64,000 nt of DNA, from the NCBI GenBank assembly GCA_024402495.1, contig JAKSTR010000004.1, positions 1-64,000 on the forward strand, written 5' to 3'. Shown here in pieces: positions 59,458-64,000 of the stretch. Under the pieces are notes generated by a model, which worked only from the letters and a program-made list of their open reading frames with translations, had not been told where the DNA came from and made no database searches. Position numbers and translations under genes: made by a program. This DNA is from Treponemataceae bacterium. Lineage in GTDB: Bacteria > Spirochaetota > Spirochaetia > Treponematales > Treponemataceae. How positions within the stretch are numbered: position 1 is the first letter of the stretch; each line of letters starts with the position of its first letter.

Positions 59458-60648
59458 TCAGTTTACGCTGCGCCCGTTAAAGTCGCGACCCAAAATAATG
59501 GTAAAGTCCACCAGCGAATCATCATTCTGAAACGACTCAGACGAAATAACTTCATCAGTTTCAATATTTTTACAATTGATGATTTCTGCAACCGCACCGG
59601 CAACCTCGGCATTGCCAATGTGGTCAATAATCACCGTTTCCTGATAATTCGTGCTGTCGGCATTACCGACATTCAAAACGTCGTAACCGAAACTTCTGAA
59701 CAGGATACCGGCATCGCGGGCAAGGTTCTGGGTTGCAGTACCGTTCAAAACTTCAAGCACGTAAACGCGGCTGTGCGCAGTATCGCTTGCAGAAACGATT
59801 GACGACATTGTCTGTTTAAAAATATCCTGAATCAGCTTTCCGTTAAAATCCGGAAAAAGCAGAACATTTCCGCCAACTTCCTGTTTTTTGCCGGTAATGC
59901 TTTGCGGCGTAAGACGTTCCGTATCAAGTGCCGAAATAAACGAAAGCAGCTTAAAAAGCGCTTCTTTATCAGCATTTGTCTGCATGTTTTTTACAAAAAG
60001 CGGAAAAACCGTCTTGTTCAGCATGAAAGACGATTTTTTGTTCAGCGCCGTCAAAAACGAAAGCATCAAATTCTGCATGCGTTCCTGCACGTCTGCCTGA
60101 CTTTCTTCCGGGTTAACATATTTGGCATAGGTAACAATTTTTCCGCCGTCAAGCAGAACCGAACCTGACGGCAGCAGAAACCTTTCATCGTCTTTCTGCA
60201 CGTCAACCGGCGACGGTATGAAAACCCTTAAGCCGCCCAGCAAATCGGTTAAAGTTGAAAACTGTTCAAGATTCATTACCACGGTAAAAGGAATTTTAAT
60301 ATCGCACATAGCCTCAATTTCCGTGCGGTATTCATTAAGCCCCTTTTCCCTGTAAACCGCGTCAATACGGTCAACACGCCCCAAAGACTTGTAAATCATG
60401 CCCGTATTGCCCGGTATGTCAAACAGCGCGCCGCGTTCCGAACCCGGATAATAAAGCAGCAAATCGGTAAAAAGCGGCTGCCCTTCATCTTCCAGAATAA
60501 AAAGAATGTTCAAAAGCTGGTTATTTTCAAGAACGTCCGCAACGGTATCAGTCTGCAAATTAACAATCAGCACCAGACCTACGGCAATCAAAATCAGCAA
60601 AATCGCTAAAAGAAAAAATGCGCCTGTATTTCCCTTTGCTTTTGGCAT
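59458..60648 (-). CDS. LytR-CpsA-Psr (LCP) family membrane protein with LytR_C domain
   Basis: 396 residues. An N-terminal membrane anchor at about 10-31 is followed by an LCP-type domain (LLYYPGSERGALFDIPGNTGM, VVMNLEQFSTLTDLLGGL, YAKYVNPEESQADVQERMQ), written here as pieces. The C-terminal LytR_C fold contains VYVLEVLNGTATQNLA. LCP proteins transfer glycopolymers to cell-wall acceptors. Some expected Arg residues of the pyrophosphate pocket are present (RGAL, QERMQN). The spirochaete substrate is unknown. Starts 1 bp after yqeK. Confidence 0.85.
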   Translation of the reverse strand: MPKAKGNTGAFFLLAILLILIAVGLVLIVNLQTDTVADVLENNQLLNILFILEDEGQPLFTDLLLYYPGSERGALFDIPGNTGMIYKSLGRVDRIDAVYREKGLNEYRTEIEAMCDIKIPFTVVMNLEQFSTLTDLLGGLRVFIPSPVDVQKDDERFLLPSGSVLLDGGKIVTYAKYVNPEESQADVQERMQNLMLSFLTALNKKSSFMLNKTVFPLFVKNMQTNADKEALFKLLSFISALDTERLTPQSITGKKQEVGGNVLLFPDFNGKLIQDIFKQTMSSIVSASDTAHSRVYVLEVLNGTATQNLARDAGILFRSFGYDVLNVGNADSTNYQETVIIDHIGNAEVAGAVAEIINCKNIETDEVISSESFQNDDSLVDFTIILGRDFNGRSVN

Positions 60649-60649
60649 T

Positions 60650-61285
60650 TTACCCTCTTCTACTTTCTTCTTTTATAAGTTGTTTCAAATATTCGTAAAG
60701 TTCAAAAGTAACATCTGCAACTTTTTTACCTTTGCTTTGCAAATAATCAATGTTTTCCTGCACAATCAAAAAAGTTAATTCATTCAGGCTAAATTTTTCA
60801 AAACTTTTCAGTCTTTCCGGCGTCATGTGTTCCCTGCCGGGTTCAATTTTGTCGGCAATAAACAGAAGCTTCGCAAAATCGCTCATGCCTTTTTTGCCAA
60901 AAGTATGGTTCTGCACCGCTTCAATAACTTCATCATCCTGAATGCAAAAACCAGTTTTCAGCAATTGAGCCGCTGCCCTGCCGTGCAGAAGCGCGGTTTT
61001 CTTGCTTTCAAGCGCGCCAACCGGCAAACCGTCGCCAACAGCAAGCGTAATCATCAGCGGATCCGGGCATTCCTTGCAAATATCGTGACCAATACCCGCC
61101 AAAAAAGCCCGGCGACCGTCCAGACCATAGCGCAGCGCCAAAGTTTCGCACATTTTTGCCGTGCGTTCAGAATGTTCAAAACGGCTTTGCTTTTCGGCAC
61201 TTTGGGCATAAAGGCGAACCTGTTCAATTTTTTCTTCAATGTTAAAAGAATTTTGTGAAGAACTGCTAAAATCATTCGTTTTCAT
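60650..61285 (-). CDS. yqeK: YqeK-type HD-domain phosphohydrolase
   Basis: 211 residues. The HD domain carries HSERTAKMCETLALRYG, GIGHDICKE, HGRAAAQLL and FIADKIEPGR. YqeK enzymes hydrolyse diadenosine tetraphosphate symmetrically. ATG 61285 is chosen because it overlaps the nadD end by 14 bp; the longer open frame upstream runs inside nadD. The position between nadD and rsfS is the common bacterial order. Confidence 0.92.
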   Translation of the reverse strand: MKTNDFSSSSQNSFNIEEKIEQVRLYAQSAEKQSRFEHSERTAKMCETLALRYGLDGRRAFLAGIGHDICKECPDPLMITLAVGDGLPVGALESKKTALLHGRAAAQLLKTGFCIQDDEVIEAVQNHTFGKKGMSDFAKLLFIADKIEPGREHMTPERLKSFEKFSLNELTFLIVQENIDYLQSKGKKVADVTFELYEYLKQLIKEESRRG

Positions 61286-61859
61286 ACAATTTTCTTTCTG
61301 TAATATACTCGTAAACCCCGTTTGGAACAAGATAACGCCAGCCTTCGCCACCGGCAATTTTTTGCCGTATTGAAGAAGACGCAATCGGCAGCACCGTAGT
61401 TTCAACTTCAATATGCCTGAACGGAAAATCGATTTCTTCGGCTGCGCCAAAATTGCGGCGTACCAAAATCAAATTGGCTTCTTCTGCAAGTTCTGCGGCA
61501 CAGCGCCAGGACGAAAAACCGGCAACCAAGTCGTCGCCAAGAATGAAACCGATTTTTTCACTGAGCTGGTTGCCGTAAAACTTTGTAAGATAACGAATTG
61601 TATCAATCGTGTACGAAACGCCGCCACGGTTCAGCTCGCAAAGCTCCAGACCAAATCCATCGTTGCCGGCAATGGCAAGCTGAAGCATATTTATTCTGTC
61701 CTGATCGCCGGCGCCAATTGCCATTTTTTTATGCGGCGCAATATTTACCGGCACAAAAAAAACTTTATCATAACCCAGGGCCAGGCGCACGTCTTCTGCA
61801 AGCGACAAATGACCTGTATGAGGCGGATTAAAAGAACCGCCCAAAAGTGCAATTTTCAC
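61272..61859 (-). CDS. nadD: Nicotinate-nucleotide adenylyltransferase NadD
   Basis: 195 residues. Converts nicotinate mononucleotide to deamido-NAD. Starts KIALLGGSFNPPHTGHL, with the nucleotidyltransferase HxGH element, and ends with the SSSIRQKIA signature. It lies 12 bp downstream of obg on the same strand. Confidence 0.96.
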   Translation of the reverse strand: MKIALLGGSFNPPHTGHLSLAEDVRLALGYDKVFFVPVNIAPHKKMAIGAGDQDRINMLQLAIAGNDGFGLELCELNRGGVSYTIDTIRYLTKFYGNQLSEKIGFILGDDLVAGFSSWRCAAELAEEANLILVRRNFGAAEEIDFPFRHIEVETTVLPIASSSIRQKIAGGEGWRYLVPNGVYEYITERKLYENE

Positions 61860-61871
61860 GATTTTACCGTT

Positions 61872-63005
61872 TTACTCGCCCGGATACTGAATTTCTGCAA
61901 CGTCGCAGTCGGAACGGCTTGCCATAAAATCGCTTTTTGCATTTTTTTCTGCAATTACGTTGGTATTGCGCGCCTTTTTGCTGGCTTTTGCGCCCATTTC
62001 AGAAGCGTTATCAACGGCGTCAACCAGCGCAATAATCGAACGGCGAACTTCGTCCATGCCGGTACGTGCAAAAACAGACATTCCAAGAACGGTTTCATTC
62101 GGATTGTCTGCCTTAATCTGTTCAAAACGTTCTTTTGCGCCTTCAAGATCAAGCTTGTTGCAGATTAAAATACGCGGTTTTGCCGCAAGTTCCTTAGAAA
62201 AATTAGCAAGTTCTACCGAAAGTTTCTGATAGGCTGTCAAACTTTCTTCATCGCTGGCATCAACAATGAATACAAGACCAGCCGTGCGGGCAATATGCTT
62301 CAAAAAGCGGATGCCAAGCCCCGCGCCTTCAGAAGCGCCCTCGATAATTCCCGGAATGTCGGCAATGATAATATCCCTGTCTTGTTCTACGTGCAAAACA
62401 CCAAGGTTTGGTATTTTGGTGGTAAACGGATACGGTGCAATTTTTGGGCGCGCATTGGTAAAAAAATCCAGAAGGGAAGATTTACCGGCGTTTGGAAAAC
62501 CTACCAGACCGATGTCCGCCATAATGTTCAGTTCAATTGAAAGCAAACGGGTTTCGCCCGGCTTGCCCTGATGCGCATATTGCGGTGCCTGATTTGTTGA
62601 AGTTTTAAAGTGAACGTTGCCCCAGCCGCCTTTACCGCCTTCCAGAAAAACAAAGCGTTCGTCTTCGCTTTCGGTGGTAAATTCTCTAATCATTGTGCCG
62701 GTTTCGGCATCGCGGATGATTGTTCCCGGCGGAACGAAAATTACAACGTCTTCGCCGTCGCGTCCAAAACGATTGCGGCCTTCGCCATCGCCGCCATTGC
62801 GCGCCTTAAACTGCTGCTTGTAGCGCAGATGGGCAAGCGTGCGAAGGTTTTTCTTTACCTGAAAAACAACATCGCCGCCGCGACCGCCGTCGCCGCCAGC
62901 CGGACCGCCCAATGGTACATATTTTTCGCGGCGAAAAGCTATGCAGCCGTTGCCGCCTTTGCCGGAACTGACTTCGATTACAGCTTCATCAGCAAATTTT
63001 ATCAT
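61872..63005 (-). CDS. obgE: GTPase Obg
   Basis: 377 residues. The glycine-rich Obg fold (GGKGGNGCIAFRREKYVP, GGDGGRGGD) covers about 1-158. The G domain has GFPNAGKSS, DIPGIIEGASEGAG and NKLDLEGA. There is no typical OCT domain; the last 45 residues are a polar tail. Involved in 50S assembly and the stringent response. Downstream of rpmA, but separated from it by a terminator and palindromic repeats. Confidence 0.95.
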   Translation of the reverse strand: MIKFADEAVIEVSSGKGGNGCIAFRREKYVPLGGPAGGDGGRGGDVVFQVKKNLRTLAHLRYKQQFKARNGGDGEGRNRFGRDGEDVVIFVPPGTIIRDAETGTMIREFTTESEDERFVFLEGGKGGWGNVHFKTSTNQAPQYAHQGKPGETRLLSIELNIMADIGLVGFPNAGKSSLLDFFTNARPKIAPYPFTTKIPNLGVLHVEQDRDIIIADIPGIIEGASEGAGLGIRFLKHIARTAGLVFIVDASDEESLTAYQKLSVELANFSKELAAKPRILICNKLDLEGAKERFEQIKADNPNETVLGMSVFARTGMDEVRRSIIALVDAVDNASEMGAKASKKARNTNVIAEKNAKSDFMASRSDCDVAEIQYPGE

Positions 63006-63019
63006 TTTTTCTCCAGATA

Positions 63020-63166
63020 CGGTTATGACAAGGCACGCTACCGCTTAAAGCCTTGACATAACCGTTTTTAAGGTTTGCTGTAAACCTTAAATACATCAAA
63101 TCAAGGCACGCTGACGCTTAAAGTCTTGTCATAACCGTTTTTAAGGTTTGATGAAAACCTTAAATT
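63020..63166. repeat. Duplicated palindromic unit between rpmA and obg
   Basis: A 73-bp unit beginning CAAGGCACGCT occurs at 63029-63101 and again at 63102-63166 with changes. Each unit contains hairpins: GGTTATG...CATAACC (63021-63063 in the first) and TTAAGGTTT...AAACCTTAA. No ORF. Confidence 0.7.
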
Positions 63167-63206
63167 AAAAAAAATACCCGGTAATAAGCACTGCTTACCC
63201 GGGTAT
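63167..63206 (-). terminator. Terminator after rpmA
   Basis: ATACCCGGTAA and TTACCCGGGTAT form a stem with one bulge. On the minus strand a T run follows. It separates rpmA from the repeat and obg. Confidence 0.75.
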
Positions 63207-63247
63207 CTACGAATTAAGAAAATGCAAATAAAAGCAAAACTTAAAAC

Positions 63248-63505
63248 TTATGCCTCTACAGGCACGATTGAAGCAAGTTTTCTTCCCTTGCGTTCATGGA
63301 AAACAACTTTACCATCTGCTGTTGCAAACAAAGTATCGTCTTTTCCTCTTCCTACATTGTTACCGGGGTGAATTTTTGTTCCTCTCTGGCGAACAATGAT
63401 TGTACCTGCTGTTACTTCTGTACCGCCAAAACTTTTTACACCAAGATACTTAGGATTTGAATCACGGCCGTTTTTAGCACCGCTACCGCCCTTTTTGCGT
63501 CCCAT
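63248..63505 (-). CDS. rpmA: Ribosomal protein bL27
   Basis: 85 residues, full length, with [19 protein letters not shown] and [16 protein letters not shown]. The N-terminus starts GRKKGGSG, with no long pre-sequence of the kind cut in Firmicutes, although a Prp-type protease gene lies next to it. Part of rplU-prp-rpmA. Confidence 0.97.
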   Translation of the reverse strand: MGRKKGGSGAKNGRDSNPKYLGVKSFGGTEVTAGTIIVRQRGTKIHPGNNVGRGKDDTLFATADGKVVFHERKGRKLASIVPVEA

Positions 63506-63507
63506 AA

Positions 63508-63861
63508 TTATGCCTCCGCTGGCTTATTAGTAATTTTTATTCGTAATTCCAAATACTGGGGAAAATCTTTTTGCAAAAGTTCAAAACCCTTCTGCAAAAA
63601 ATCACCAGCATATATTAAGCGTGCCTTTGAAGCGGCGTTTTGTTTTGTACTAAAACCAAACTCGCCATCGCCAAAAGCTGTAAAAGTTACCGGTGAAACA
63701 CTGCAAGCCGAATCATTCAAGCTTGCAAAACTTGTTTTTACAAGGGTTGTCACCGCTGCACAAACAATATCTTTGCCATTCGGCGCAAAACCTGCATGAC
63801 CTTTAACCGAACATTCGGTCAAAGCCCCTTCAGCATCGCGCCGTAAAATGACACAAATCAT
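63508..63861 (-). CDS. prp: Prp-family cysteine protease (ribosomal-processing protease homologue)
   Basis: 117 residues. Catalytic His in [22 protein letters not shown] and Cys 12 residues later (shown in part: GHAGF, DIVCAAV). In Firmicutes, Prp trims the bL27 N-terminus. Here bL27 lacks that extension, so the native substrate is unclear. Lies between rplU and rpmA, 2 bp before rpmA. Confidence 0.9.
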   Translation of the reverse strand: MICVILRRDAEGALTECSVKGHAGFAPNGKDIVCAAVTTLVKTSFASLNDSACSVSPVTFTAFGDGEFGFSTKQNAASKARLIYAGDFLQKGFELLQKDFPQYLELRIKITNKPAEA

Positions 63862-63866
63862 TGCAA

Positions 63867-64000
63867 TTATGCTACTACAATGTCCTCAACGCGAACATTT
63901 GTGTACTGCTGACGATGACCGATTGTGCGATGATAGTCTTTCTTGCTCTTGTATTTGAATACAATTACTTTGTCATCTTTAAAAGTATCTTCAACTTTTA
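63867..64000 (-). CDS. rplU: Ribosomal protein bL21, C-terminal part (runs off the window)
   Basis: The last 44 codons are present, ending [19 protein letters not shown] and then RVEDIVVA, the bL21 C-terminus. The 5' part lies beyond position 64000. It starts the rplU-prp-rpmA operon. Confidence 0.93.
   Translation of the reverse strand, partial: KVEDTFKDDKVIVFKYKSKKDYHRTIGHRQQYTNVRVEDIVVA

Overview
The window reads as a spirochaete chromosome segment, most likely Treponema (inference). The reasons are the gene set (spirochaete-style membrane chemoreceptor, SpoVG, CTC-type bL25, exported TPR and HtrA proteins, B12-linked radical SAM proteins, HD-GYP signalling), AT-rich intergenic DNA with many small palindromes, and the spread of short translationally coupled operons. 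No replication origin, rRNA, CRISPR array, intact IS element or integrase gene was seen.

Layout. (1) 1-2640: repeat-rich intergenic DNA and a chemoreceptor gene. (2) 2770-23508: one very long plus-strand cobalamin operon. It starts with a promoter, a cobalamin riboswitch and an intrinsic terminator, followed by an exported cobaltochelatase (CbiK), a corrinoid-type ABC transporter (BtuF-BtuC-BtuD, with BtuD fused to CbiP), CobT, CobU, CobS, a CobU-like protein, CobC, CbiB, CobD, CbiC, CbiD, CbiF, CbiG, CbiH, a CbiJ-CbiE fusion, CbiT, CbiA and CbiL. This covers nearly the whole anaerobic route from cobalt-sirohydrochlorin to cobalamin. No corrinoid adenosyltransferase, precorrin-2 dehydrogenase or uroporphyrinogen-level enzyme is in the window. 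(3) 23554-31747: consumers of B12 and relatives: MetF, a free-standing MetH reactivation domain, MetH, a B12-binding radical SAM protein and a YgiQ-type radical SAM protein. (4) 31835-33650: a glycine-riboswitch-controlled alanine/glycine:sodium symporter. Its 3' end and terminator are duplicated at 2573-2767, so about 29 kb holding all cobalamin and methionine genes lies between direct repeats.

(5) 33784-46719: accessory and metabolic genes. These are an AraC/GyrI-type regulator pair, a protease-less FtsH-like ATPase, a C_GCAxxG_C_C protein, an orphan RelB/DinJ antitoxin, an oxidative-stress trio (flavin reductase-rubredoxin, rubrerythrin, nitroreductase), a solitary DNA methyltransferase, an esterase, a HigBA module, a MATE exporter, a HAD phosphatase and an HD-GYP phosphodiesterase. 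Intergenic palindromic elements are common here. (6) 46923-64000: mostly minus-strand housekeeping genes: tilS-ftsH-TPR protein-htrA-lepA, tRNA-Gln with rplY, spoVG and ispE, a hyperacidic small protein, nadD-yqeK-LCP-rsfS, and rplU-prp-rpmA-obg (rplU runs off the edge).

The most notable points are: an exported CbiK whose tail domain is out of frame across an A10 tract; a BtuD-CbiP fusion joined by a linker made of small palindromes; direct repeats bounding the cobalamin block; several promoters whose -10 box lies 6-9 nt before a start codon with no Shine-Dalgarno sequence (predicted leaderless mRNAs); and several undescribed palindromic repeats. Start codons were chosen from visible ribosome-binding sites and family N-termini. 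No database search was possible.
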